DNA from: Hyphomicrobium sp.
GTDB taxonomy: Bacteria > Pseudomonadota > Alphaproteobacteria > Rhizobiales > Hyphomicrobiaceae
Length of the DNA: 8,766 nucleotides
Assembly (NCBI GenBank): GCA_030609245.1
Contig: JAUWCP010000093.1
Coordinates: 1-8,766 of the forward strand
Reading direction: 5' to 3'
Numbering within the stretch: the first letter of the stretch is position 1; the number at the start of each line of letters is the position of its first letter. A program made the position numbers and the translations under genes. Shown here one piece after another: positions 1 through 6,925 of this stretch. Under the pieces are notes generated by a model that had not been told where the DNA came from, searched no databases, and worked only from the letters and a program-made list of their open reading frames with translations.

Positions 1-319
1 GTTTCATTGGTGACCCGCGTGCGTGAGCACGTCGGCGAGCCTGTCCTGTAGGAATTCACCAGTCTCCGTCGGCGCAACACACGTGGCAACGGCTTGTCTT
101 GCCGGTTTGGCGGCGAGGAGTTTCTCGTTCTTTTAACGCCGGCCCGGACATCGGACGTGCCTACTATGAGGTCGGCGAGCGGACGCCGCGCGCTTTGCGG
201 CCAAGCATGAAGGGTGCAACTGCAACCGGATTGTTCCCAACGTCGCTTGAGACGCCGACAGAAAAAACGATGGCTTATTAGAACGTTAGGGGTCTGGAGC
301 GCGCCGGGCTGGCAATTAG
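1..319 (+). pseudogene. pleD: Decayed pleD-like GGDEF (diguanylate cyclase) C-terminal remnant
   Basis: Read from base 1, the first frame gives REHVGEPVL, a TAG stop at 49-51, then EFTSLRRRNTRG, LSCRFGGEEFLVLL. This follows the PleD-type GGDEF pattern (GHDxGDEVLREF...R.NTRGIDLACRFGGEEFVV). The GGEEF active-site loop itself (109-123) is intact. After about base 133 the similarity moves to another frame (from about 144: PDIGRAYYEVGERTPRAL, like PDTDxARAYxVGERLRRAI). Weak echoes of the domain end (GLLER at 272-286, ARRAGN at 299-316) lie in the third frame. The inhibitory RxxD site before GGEEF reads RGNG (82-93), so its aspartate is lost. Intact PleD makes cyclic di-GMP and controls cell-cycle polarity; this copy cannot make a whole GGDEF domain. 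The N-terminal receiver part, if any survives, is left of the window. Identity as a GGDEF relic is strong, PleD specifically is likely, and the right edge is approximate. Confidence 0.72.
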
Positions 320-847
320 TGCGTAATTTGAGGGGCTTCGGAGCTTTGTGATCCGCGAGTGGCCGATTCGACACAGTCAATGCGCGTCTTGCAATAACGA
401 ATTTCCTCTGTCAGATTACGACCTAACGGGGGAAATGTTATTACAGTTTGCGGGGGCGATGACAGAGGCGGCGGCGGCGTCCCGCGCATGCAAGACGGGT
501 TTCCGCACTATCAGGTCCGCCGCATTTCCTGGTAGGTCGGAAAATTCGTGGCACGGTCTTAGCGGCTAGAGTGGCCTCCTCGTTGAAGCTGCACCGGACC
601 AGCCACGGCACCAGGTGGGGAGTCAAGGCCCTCTTTGACAAACCACTTGGTTACTAGACCAGGGTCTGTGACTTTCTCGGACTTTAAAATACCCCGCTAC
701 CGGGTTGAGTTGCGGGCCCTGGTCAAGTCCTCATCCTAAGATGCCCAAGCCCAAACGCGCTCCACGCCCGCTCGCAAGAGCACTGCTGCGCTGGATGATT
801 TGACAAACGTGAAGGGGAAACCTGCCGCGGGCTCAAGCGCGCCACGC
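320..847. other. Gene-poor stretch, no recognised gene
   Basis: About 530 bp between the pleD relic and the end of rpmG. Open frames exist on both strands (for example a GTG-started 73-codon frame at 348-569 and a 66-codon minus-strand frame at 441-641). None has a recognisable domain, a clear ribosome binding site or a match to a family I know. Base composition is less GC-rich than the genes in places (about 360-440 and 640-700). No tRNA, transposase fragment or terminal inverted repeat was found. It may be decayed remains of sequence that once followed pleD, or simple spacer; the only structure seen is a weak hairpin at 693-716. Confidence 0.5.
685..716 (-). terminator. Weak candidate terminator downstream of rpmG
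   Basis: On the minus strand CCCGC (712-716) can pair with GCGGG (693-697) across a 14-base loop, followed by GTATTTTA. The stem is only five base pairs, the T run is interrupted, and it lies about 130 bases beyond the rpmG stop. No better hairpin plus T-tract was found nearer to rpmG. Offered only as the best candidate in this stretch. Confidence 0.2.
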
Positions 848-1015
848 TTACTTGATTTTCGTTTCCTTGAACTCGACGTGCTTCCTAACGACCGGGTCGT
901 ACTTTCTGAACACGAGTTTTTCAGTGGTCGTGCGCGGGTTTTTCTTGGTCACATAGAAGAAGCCTGTGCCTGCCGTCGAGAGCAGCTTGATCTTCTGAGT
1001 GATGGGCTTGGCCAT
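848..1015 (-). CDS. rpmG: 50S ribosomal protein L33
   Basis: This 55-residue protein starts MAKPITQKIKLLSTAGTGFF and ends VEFKETKIK, the complete alphaproteobacterial L33 pattern including the YVTKKN segment and RKYDP. L33 is a small basic protein of the large ribosomal subunit near the E site. It has no cysteines, so it is the zinc-independent form, unlike the four-cysteine type. The ATG at 1013-1015 is the only sensible start, with CAGG about 10 bases upstream serving as a weak Shine-Dalgarno. The gene sits alone 113 bp beyond the DUF983 gene with its own promoter in the gap. A plus-strand open frame that covers it is its shadow. It lies next to the pleD relic; I recall pleD-rpmG adjacency in related bacteria, which supports both calls. 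Confidence 0.95.
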   Translation of the reverse strand: MAKPITQKIKLLSTAGTGFFYVTKKNPRTTTEKLVFRKYDPVVRKHVEFKETKIK

Positions 1016-1060
1016 GATCTGTAAACCTGAATTGCTCTGCTCGGCACCGGAGTGAGCGGC

Positions 1061-1088
1061 AACATAGCGACCGGCGCGGACCTGTCAA
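1061..1088 (-). promoter_or_regulatory. Probable rpmG sigma-70-type promoter
   Basis: On the minus strand a perfect TTGACA (-35, 1083-1088), preceded by GC as in strong alphaproteobacterial promoters, is followed after 16 bases by TATGTT (-10, 1061-1066). Transcription would start near 1054, giving a leader of roughly 40 bases before the rpmG ATG. This fits a strongly expressed ribosomal protein gene. Predicted from sequence only. Confidence 0.65.
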
Positions 1089-1128
1089 GCAAGAGAGCTG
1101 GGATGTGTCGCGATGCTATTCCAGCACC

Positions 1129-1632
1129 TTAGTCAGCATCCGGCCGGGCGGCAGACGGCGGGTCCTTATGCACTTCGGGGGCGCCGAACCCGTGCATTTT
1201 TAGCGCCCATTGCAGGCCGACAAGAGCCCCCTTGATACGTGGGAGAAGCAACAGGGCGAGCCCGATCGTCAAGGGGAACCACATGAGCGCGTGGACCCAA
1301 TAGTTTGGACGGAAGTAGTCCTCGACCATCATGACGCCGGCCACGACGAAATGTCCCACAATCAGAATTGTGAAGTAGGGCGGTGCATCGTCAGACCGGT
1401 GATGATGTAATTCCTCCGAACAAGCCGGGCACTGGTCGGCAACCTTGAGATAGCGTGTATAGAGTGCGCCATTCCCGCAGGCCGGGCACATTTGCGCCGC
1501 GCCACGCTTGAGCGATTGGGGCACGGATCGCTCGTGCTTGATGCCTTGAACGCTCGATGATGAGGCAATTCCCATGGAGCCATAGTCCTCGCGGCTCAGC
1601 ACATCCGCGTCAAGGGACCAATGGCCGCGCAT
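1129..1632 (-). CDS. DUF983 family membrane protein with zinc-ribbon-like CxxC pair
   Basis: This 167-residue protein belongs to DUF983, a family of unknown function common in Alphaproteobacteria. Residues 38-76 hold two CPAC motifs (C49-C52 and C68-C71), a likely zinc ribbon. The family signature EELHHHRSDDAPPYFTI follows at about 74-89. Two hydrophobic segments at about 87-104 and 114-132 predict an inner-membrane hairpin, then GALVGLQWALKMHGF near the C-terminus. The longest start (1632) has no good ribosome binding site. An internal ATG at 1573-1575 (148 residues, MGIASSSSV) has GAGGA 10 bases upstream (1586-1590), and the family core begins only after that point, so the shorter form may be the real one. 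The gene begins 16 bp after rnr and is probably cotranscribed with it. Family call is firm; function is unknown. Confidence 0.88.
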   Translation of the reverse strand: MRGHWSLDADVLSREDYGSMGIASSSSVQGIKHERSVPQSLKRGAAQMCPACGNGALYTRYLKVADQCPACSEELHHHRSDDAPPYFTILIVGHFVVAGVMMVEDYFRPNYWVHALMWFPLTIGLALLLLPRIKGALVGLQWALKMHGFGAPEVHKDPPSAARPDAD

Positions 1633-1648
1633 AAGAAATCATACCGGG

Positions 1649-3943
1649 TTAGCGCCGCCTGCGTGATCGACGACGAAACTTGGGCGTGTTCACCTGCTTG
1701 CCGACCGCACTGGATGGCTTGCCTTTTTTGCCGTCGCTCAGCATCTCGAATCGCAATGCGCCGGCAGATGGGATCGCTTCCACCAGTCGCACCTCGACCG
1801 GGTCGCCCAGACTGAAGGTTGCACCGGAACGTTGCCCAACAAGGGCGTGGACCCCTTCGAGGTGGCGATAGAAGTCGCCCACGAGTGAGGATACGGGCAC
1901 AAACCCGTCCGCGCCGCTCTCCTTCAAGCGCACAAAGAGGCCGGAACGCGTGACGCCGGCGATGCGGCCAGTAAAGGTTGCACCGATGCGATCGGCGAGG
2001 TGCGCCGCTATCAGCCGGTCAACCGTTTCGCGCTCGGCGGCCATGGCACGGCGTTCTGCATCCGAGATCTGCTTGGCGATTTCAGAAAGGCGCGCGGCCT
2101 CGCCGTCCTCCAGTCCCCCGGTGCCAAGACGCAGGGCGCGCACGAGCGCCCGGTGGGCGAGAAGGTCGGCATAACGGCGGATGGGTGAGGTGAAGTGGGC
2201 ATAGCGGCGCAGATTGAGACCAAAGTGGCCGATGTTTTCTGGATTGTATTCGGCCTGCGATTGGCTTCGCAGCACCACCTCATTGATGAGATCGGGAACC
2301 GGCATAGTCTTGGCGCGCGCCAGAATACGATTGAAGTGCGCAGGTTTGAGGTCGCTTGGCGGGGCGAGCTTCATGTCGAGCGAGTCCAAGAATTCACGCA
2401 AGTTTTTCAGCTTTTCCTGTGAGGGCTGATCATGAATGCGGTAGACGACGGGTGCGCGCTTGCCTTCCAGCGCTTCGGCCGCCGCTACATTTGCCTGGAT
2501 CATGAATTCTTCAACGAGCCGGTGCGCGGCCAGCCGCTCAGGTACGTCGACACGTTCGACCTGACCCTTGTTGTCGAGCACAATCTTGCGCTCGGGCAGA
2601 TCAAGGTCCAGCGGTTCGCGGCGGTTACGGGCTTGGGCAAGTGCGGCATATGCCGCCCATAGCGGCTTTAGTACGGGCTCCAACAACGGCTTGCATTTCG
2701 TCGATGGCTTGCCGTCGATGGCCGCCTGGGCCTCCTGGTAGCTGAGCTTGGCGGCTGAGCGCATCATGGCGCGCAGGAACGTTTGGCTGCGCTTGTTGCC
2801 ATGTGCATCGACCACCATACGGACGGCAAGACAGGGTCGGTCTTCACCCTCACGCAGTGAGCACAGATCGTTGGAAATGTGCTCAGGCAGCATGGGCACG
2901 ACGCGATCGGGGAAGTAGACCGAGTTCCCGCGAAGTTGTGCTTCGCGATCAAGCTTCGTGCCGGAGCGCACATAGTGCGCAACATCGGCAATAGCCACGA
3001 TCACCACCCACCCCCCTTTGTTTTTAGGATCGCTATCGGCTTCGGCATAGACCGCGTCGTCGTGATCGCGCGCGTCGGGGGGGTCGATGGTCACCAGGGG
3101 CAGATCGCGAAGATCGGTGCGCTCTTTGAGCTTCGGCGGTGTGAGATGCTTCAGCTCGTTCAGCACGCTTTCGGGGAAGTCGACAGGAAGCCCGTGGGTG
3201 TGGATGGCGATCAGGCTGATCTGGCGTTGGTCACCTGGATTGCCAAGAGACTCCAGGATGCGCGCCTGGGGAACATGCAGCCGGCCCCGGCGGACAAGAT
3301 CGAAGTGGACGAGGTCACCGTCCTCCGCCTCGCCTTCATCGCCCTTTTTGATAGACCAGGAGCGCAGCTGCTTGCGGTCGATGGGCTCAATCGTGCCGCC
3401 GCCGTGCCGGTGCGCGCGGAAGATGCCGAGCAGTCGCCGCTTCTCGCGCGGCAGCCGTCTGATGGGGCTCGCCTCGAAGCGAAAGTCTTCGACGTCGGGC
3501 TCGCTGAGCTCGGTGATACGCGCCAGCACTTGGTCGCCGATGCCTATGTCGGCTTGGATGTCGGCGCTGGGTCCGCGGGAGCGGCCTATAAGCATCAAGA
3601 CGGCCGGGCGCTCGCCTTCCTCGGTGTCCCAGACAGTGGGCTTGGCGATCAGGTCGCCTTGCGCGTCGCGGCCTGTCACCTCCAGCACGGCAACCGGCGG
3701 GAGCGTGCCCCGCTTGCGCACACCCTTCTTGCGGCTGCCGGCGAGCTTGCCGTCCTTGCTCATTTCGGCAAGCAGGCGTTTGAGGTCCTGCCGCGCGTCA
3801 CCGCGGATACCAAATGCACGCGCAATCTCGCGCTTTCCGACTTTTTCCGTTGATGACTTCAGGAATTCAAGGATTGCATCCTTGCTGGGCAAGCCGCGTG
3901 GCGTGGACGTTGCGCCTTTAGCGCTTTTGGGTTTGCGCGCCAT
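1649..3943 (-). CDS. rnr: Ribonuclease R
   Basis: This 764-residue 3'-to-5' exoribonuclease of the RNB (RNase II/R) family degrades structured RNA and takes part in rRNA and mRNA quality control in the cytoplasm. A winged-helix-like N-terminus (about 20-80) is followed by cold-shock-type RNA-binding regions (about 80-250). The RNB catalytic domain (about 280-600) has TIDPPDARDHDDAVY at 285-299. Its aspartates D287, D293, D295 and D296 match the metal-binding set of E. coli RNase R. HFGLNLRRYAHFTSPIRRY (573-591) is the conserved end of the RNB domain. An S1 domain (about 653-735, TGRIAGVTRSGLFVRL) is followed by a short basic tail ending RRRSRRRR. The length is a little below the 813 residues of the E. 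coli enzyme. The ATG start has no strong Shine-Dalgarno. It lies 50 bp after topA with no terminator between, so cotranscription is likely. Long plus-strand open frames over this gene are antisense shadows. Confidence 0.97.
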   Translation of the reverse strand: MARKPKSAKGATSTPRGLPSKDAILEFLKSSTEKVGKREIARAFGIRGDARQDLKRLLAEMSKDGKLAGSRKKGVRKRGTLPPVAVLEVTGRDAQGDLIAKPTVWDTEEGERPAVLMLIGRSRGPSADIQADIGIGDQVLARITELSEPDVEDFRFEASPIRRLPREKRRLLGIFRAHRHGGGTIEPIDRKQLRSWSIKKGDEGEAEDGDLVHFDLVRRGRLHVPQARILESLGNPGDQRQISLIAIHTHGLPVDFPESVLNELKHLTPPKLKERTDLRDLPLVTIDPPDARDHDDAVYAEADSDPKNKGGWVVIVAIADVAHYVRSGTKLDREAQLRGNSVYFPDRVVPMLPEHISNDLCSLREGEDRPCLAVRMVVDAHGNKRSQTFLRAMMRSAAKLSYQEAQAAIDGKPSTKCKPLLEPVLKPLWAAYAALAQARNRREPLDLDLPERKIVLDNKGQVERVDVPERLAAHRLVEEFMIQANVAAAEALEGKRAPVVYRIHDQPSQEKLKNLREFLDSLDMKLAPPSDLKPAHFNRILARAKTMPVPDLINEVVLRSQSQAEYNPENIGHFGLNLRRYAHFTSPIRRYADLLAHRALVRALRLGTGGLEDGEAARLSEIAKQISDAERRAMAAERETVDRLIAAHLADRIGATFTGRIAGVTRSGLFVRLKESGADGFVPVSSLVGDFYRHLEGVHALVGQRSGATFSLGDPVEVRLVEAIPSAGALRFEMLSDGKKGKPSSAVGKQVNTPKFRRRSRRRR

Positions 3944-3993
3944 GTCAGCAAGTCTGGCAATGATTCATGACAATGGGCGCTTTAAATTTAGCC

Positions 3994-6684
3994 TCAGACT
4001 TCGGCGGCTTGCGTCTTTGTCTTGGCTGATTTGCTCTTGCCCGACTTTGATGCCGGTTTAGCCGACTTGGCGGGCGCCTTGCGGGCGGTCTTCTTGGTAG
4101 CCTTTTTCGCTGGCTTCTTGGAGGCCTTCGTGGCGCGCGCGGCGATCAGCTCGACGGCTTCCTCAACTGTAATCGCCGCCGGATCCTTGCCGTTGGGAAT
4201 CGTCGCGTTGATGCTGGCGTGCTTGACGTAGGGGCCGTAACGGCCCGACAGCACTTGGATGGGGCCGCCGTCGGGATGCTCACCCAATTCCTTGAGTACC
4301 GTGGGCTTGGCGCGCTGAAAACGACCCTTGCCGCCAGCGGCTTTCTCCGCGATCAGCGCCACGGCGCGGTTGAGGCCGACCGTAAACACGTCCTCGACGC
4401 TATCCAGATTGGCATACATGCCATCGTGCAGAACGAATGGGCCATAGCGGCCGAGGCCGGCGACGATCGGCTTACCGCTTTCAGGATGCAGGCCCACGTC
4501 GCGCGGCAGCGACAACAATTTGAGCGCGCGCTCCAATTCGAGTGTGGCAGCATCGACGTCGCGCGGCACGCTGGCCCGCTTGGGCTTTTCGTCCTCGGTG
4601 CCGTCGCCAAGCTGTACGTAGGGTCCAAACCGGCCCTTGCGCAGCGTCACGGCAAGTCCCGTATCGGGGTCGTGGCCCAAGAGCTTTCCATCCGGCGTCG
4701 CGGCCTCTCCGTCGCCACCATTCTGATCGGTGAGCTGGCGCGTATAACGGCACTCTGGGTAGTTGCCGCAGCCGATGAAGGCGCCGTACTTGCCGGAAAT
4801 CTTCAAGCTCAGCTGGCCATTGCCGCACGCAGGGCAGGTGCGCGGCTCGCTTCCGTCCTCACGCGGCGGGAAGATGTGGGGCCCCAGCATTTTGTTGAGT
4901 GCTTCAAGAACGTCGCCGACACGCAGATCTTTGATTTCGTCGACCGCGCCGGTGAAGTCGCGCCAGAAGTCTCGCAGCACGTCCTTCCACAACAGCTTCC
5001 CGTCGGAGATGAGGTCGAGCTTCTCCTCTAAGTCAGCAGTGAAGTCATACTCCACGTAGCGGCGGAAGAAGCCTTCCAAGAAGGCAATGACCAGACGGCC
5101 CTTATCTTCTGGGACCAGGCGCTTCTTTTCGATGCGGACATAGTCGCGCTCTTGCAACACGCCAAGCGTGGAGGCGTAGGTCGACGGTCGGCCGATGCCA
5201 AGCTCCTCTAGCTTCTTGACTAGTGTCGCCTCGGAGAAGCGCGGCGGCGGCTGCGTGAAATGCTGCTCCGCCTCGACTGCCTTGTCAGTGACACGGTTGC
5301 CTTCAGCGAGCGGGGGCAAGCGCCGGGACGCATCGTCGTCGGCCAAATCATCTTTGCCTTTGGCAACGTGCTGGCGCTCATCGCGACCCTCCTCGTAGAT
5401 CTTGAGGAAGCCGTCGAACTTCACCACAGAGCCCGTTGCACGTAGGGTGTATGTCTTGCCGTCGCTGCCATTTACCTCGATGTCGGCCGCTGTCTGCTCG
5501 AGTTCGGCAGAGGCCATCTGGCTGGCGATCGCACGCTTCCAGATGAGCTCGTAGAGGCGCGCCTGGTCCTTTTCCAGGTAGCGCGTCACGTCGGCAGGTT
5601 TGCGCGTTATTTCCGTGGGGCGGATTGCTTCGTGCGCTTCCTGGGCGTTCTTGGCCTTGGTCTTATACTCGCGGATGAACGGCGGAAGGTAGGACTTGCC
5701 GTATACCTTTTCGACCTCGCTGCGAATGGAGCTGATCGCTTCGGGAACAATCTGCACGCCATCTGTCCGCATGTAAGTGATGAGGCCAACGGTTTCGCCA
5801 TTAAGGTCGATGCCCTCATAGAGGCGTTGGGCAACCTGCATGGTTTGCTTGGCGGAGAAGCCGAGTTTGCGCGAGGCATCCATCTGCAAGGTCGAGGTTG
5901 CAAACGGCGCAAAGGGGTTTCGCTTGACCGCCTTCTTCTCAACTGATGCGACGCGGAATTCGCCCTTCTCGATCGCCGCTTTGATGGCCGTCGCCGTCGT
6001 TGCATCCTTGATATCGAGCTTCTTCAAGGTGGTGCCGGCGATGGCGTTGAGGCGGGCGGGAAACTCTTCGCCCTTCTCAGTGGCGAACACGGCCTCGATC
6101 GTCCAGTACTCGTCGCTTTTGAAAGCTTCGATCGCGGCTTCGCGGTCGCAGATCAGTCGCAGGGCGACTGACTGGACACGCCCGGCAGAGCGGGCGCCTG
6201 GCAATTTGCGCCAAAGGACGGGCGACAGCGTAAACCCAACCAAATAGTCGAGCGCGCGGCGTGCCAGATAGGCGGAGACGAGGGGCGTATCGATCTGGCG
6301 CGGTTCTTTGAGGGCGGCCAGGATGGCCTGCTTGGTGACCGCATTGAATGCGACCCGCTCCACTGCAAGGTCCTTTTTCAAGGCCCTCTTCTTCTCCAAT
6401 ATTTGCAGGATGTGCCAGGAGATGGCCTCGCCTTCCCTGTCGGGGTCGGTGGCGAGGATCAGCTTGTCGGCATTCTTGACCGCGTCGGCAATTTCCTTGA
6501 TGATTTTCTGAGACTTACTATCGATGTCCCAGTGCATTTCGAAGTCATTTTCCGGCTCGACCGACCCATTCTTGGAGGGCAGATCGCGCACGTGCCCGAA
6601 GGATGCGATGACCTTGTAACCGCTGCCCAAGTATTTGTTGATGGTCTTGGCCTTGGCAGCCGATTCAACGATGACGACGTTCAT
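3994..6684 (-). CDS. topA: DNA topoisomerase I (type IA)
   Basis: This 896-residue type IA topoisomerase relaxes negative supercoils by passing one DNA strand through a transient break held by a 5'-phosphotyrosine. The Toprim domain (about 1-115) shows E7 in VIVESAAKAKTI and the acidic triad D80, D82, E84 in ATDPDREGE. The catalytic tyrosine is Y304 in GLITYMRTDG, with R306 beside it. PRFSEATLVKKLEELGIGRP (481-500) is another family block. The C-terminal part has one four-cysteine zinc finger (C617, C620, C639, C645) and Topo-C repeats centred on GRFGPYV (684-690), GRYGPF (745-750) and GRYGPYV (814-820). It ends in a Lys/Ala-rich, histone-H1-like tail (about 851-893). The ATG is fixed by an in-frame TGA four codons upstream (6694-6696). 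The ribosome binding site is weak (CTGAAAG). It appears to lead the topA-rnr-DUF983 unit. Confidence 0.98.
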   Translation of the reverse strand: MNVVIVESAAKAKTINKYLGSGYKVIASFGHVRDLPSKNGSVEPENDFEMHWDIDSKSQKIIKEIADAVKNADKLILATDPDREGEAISWHILQILEKKRALKKDLAVERVAFNAVTKQAILAALKEPRQIDTPLVSAYLARRALDYLVGFTLSPVLWRKLPGARSAGRVQSVALRLICDREAAIEAFKSDEYWTIEAVFATEKGEEFPARLNAIAGTTLKKLDIKDATTATAIKAAIEKGEFRVASVEKKAVKRNPFAPFATSTLQMDASRKLGFSAKQTMQVAQRLYEGIDLNGETVGLITYMRTDGVQIVPEAISSIRSEVEKVYGKSYLPPFIREYKTKAKNAQEAHEAIRPTEITRKPADVTRYLEKDQARLYELIWKRAIASQMASAELEQTAADIEVNGSDGKTYTLRATGSVVKFDGFLKIYEEGRDERQHVAKGKDDLADDDASRRLPPLAEGNRVTDKAVEAEQHFTQPPPRFSEATLVKKLEELGIGRPSTYASTLGVLQERDYVRIEKKRLVPEDKGRLVIAFLEGFFRRYVEYDFTADLEEKLDLISDGKLLWKDVLRDFWRDFTGAVDEIKDLRVGDVLEALNKMLGPHIFPPREDGSEPRTCPACGNGQLSLKISGKYGAFIGCGNYPECRYTRQLTDQNGGDGEAATPDGKLLGHDPDTGLAVTLRKGRFGPYVQLGDGTEDEKPKRASVPRDVDAATLELERALKLLSLPRDVGLHPESGKPIVAGLGRYGPFVLHDGMYANLDSVEDVFTVGLNRAVALIAEKAAGGKGRFQRAKPTVLKELGEHPDGGPIQVLSGRYGPYVKHASINATIPNGKDPAAITVEEAVELIAARATKASKKPAKKATKKTARKAPAKSAKPASKSGKSKSAKTKTQAAEV

Positions 6685-6782
6685 TTGAAACTTTCAGGCT
6701 GATTGCGCTCGACTGGGGAGCCCGCCTTTCGGCGCCATGCTGGCTTCCGCCCAATGGGCCCCGTCGGTCCGATCGGCGGGCG

Positions 6783-6811
6783 AACATGGGAGATGAATGT
6801 GGTGGTGTCAA
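6783..6811 (-). promoter_or_regulatory. Candidate topA promoter
   Basis: On the minus strand a perfect TTGACA (6806-6811) is followed after 17 bases by CATGTT (6783-6788), a poor -10 match. It would start transcription about 95 bases before the topA ATG. The -35 lies within the small hairpin at 6802-6818. The position in the AT-rich part of the gap is sensible, but the -10 is weak. Confidence 0.35.
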
Positions 6812-6818
6812 ACACCGC
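6802..6818. repeat. Short inverted repeat in the divergent control region
   Basis: GTGGTGT and ACACCGC pair as seven base pairs (one a G-T wobble) around a CAA loop at 6809-6811. No T-run follows on either strand, so it is not a typical terminator. It overlaps the -35 of the candidate topA promoter and could be a protein-binding site or chance. Confidence 0.4.
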
Positions 6819-6835
6819 AATATCCACAACCCAAG

Positions 6836-6854
6836 GATATGTAGTTGACATATC
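6836..6854. promoter_or_regulatory. Candidate operator: GATATG-N7-CATATC palindrome
   Basis: GATATG (6836-6841) and CATATC (6849-6854) are perfect inverted six-base arms separated by seven bases. The palindrome straddles the -35 hexamer (6845-6850) of the plus-strand promoter candidate, a usual place for a repressor or activator site. No known regulator consensus was recognised. Confidence 0.4.
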
Positions 6855-6873
6855 TGCAATTAAAAGTTGTGAT
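6845..6873 (+). promoter_or_regulatory. Candidate promoter for the small convergent gene
   Basis: A perfect TTGACA (6845-6850) is followed after 17 bases by TGTGAT (6868-6873), four of six matches to TATAAT. This lies about 50 bases before the ATG at 6926 in the most AT-rich part of the gap. It is correctly oriented for the small plus-strand gene and overlaps the 6836-6854 palindrome. Confidence 0.5.
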
Positions 6874-6925
6874 TGTTATCTGGTAGCCGCTACGGTTGCC
6901 AACATCGACCACGGGGATTGGGCAT

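Noticed and set aside
348..569. 73-codon GTG-started frame with CASC near its start
   Set aside because: A single CxxC motif is not enough for a call; no ribosome binding site, no family match, and the second half is low in complexity.
800..1024. 74-codon plus-strand frame over rpmG
   Set aside because: Exact shadow of the L33 gene, which is unmistakable on the minus strand.
1110..1135. TGCT-N5-AGCA inverted repeat after the DUF983 gene as a terminator
   Set aside because: The stem is too short and no T-tract follows it.
2879..3853. 324-codon plus-strand open frame opposite rnr
   Set aside because: It lies fully antisense to a convincing RNase R gene; its composition mirrors the codon bias of the other strand, and no family motif or ribosome binding site is seen.
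3087..4061. Second 324-codon plus-strand open frame opposite rnr, running into topA
   Set aside because: Serine/arginine-rich low-complexity translation typical of an out-of-frame reading of GC-rich coding DNA.
4219..5031. 270-codon plus-strand open frame opposite topA
   Set aside because: Antisense to the conserved TopA C-terminal zinc-finger and repeat region; no domain recognised.
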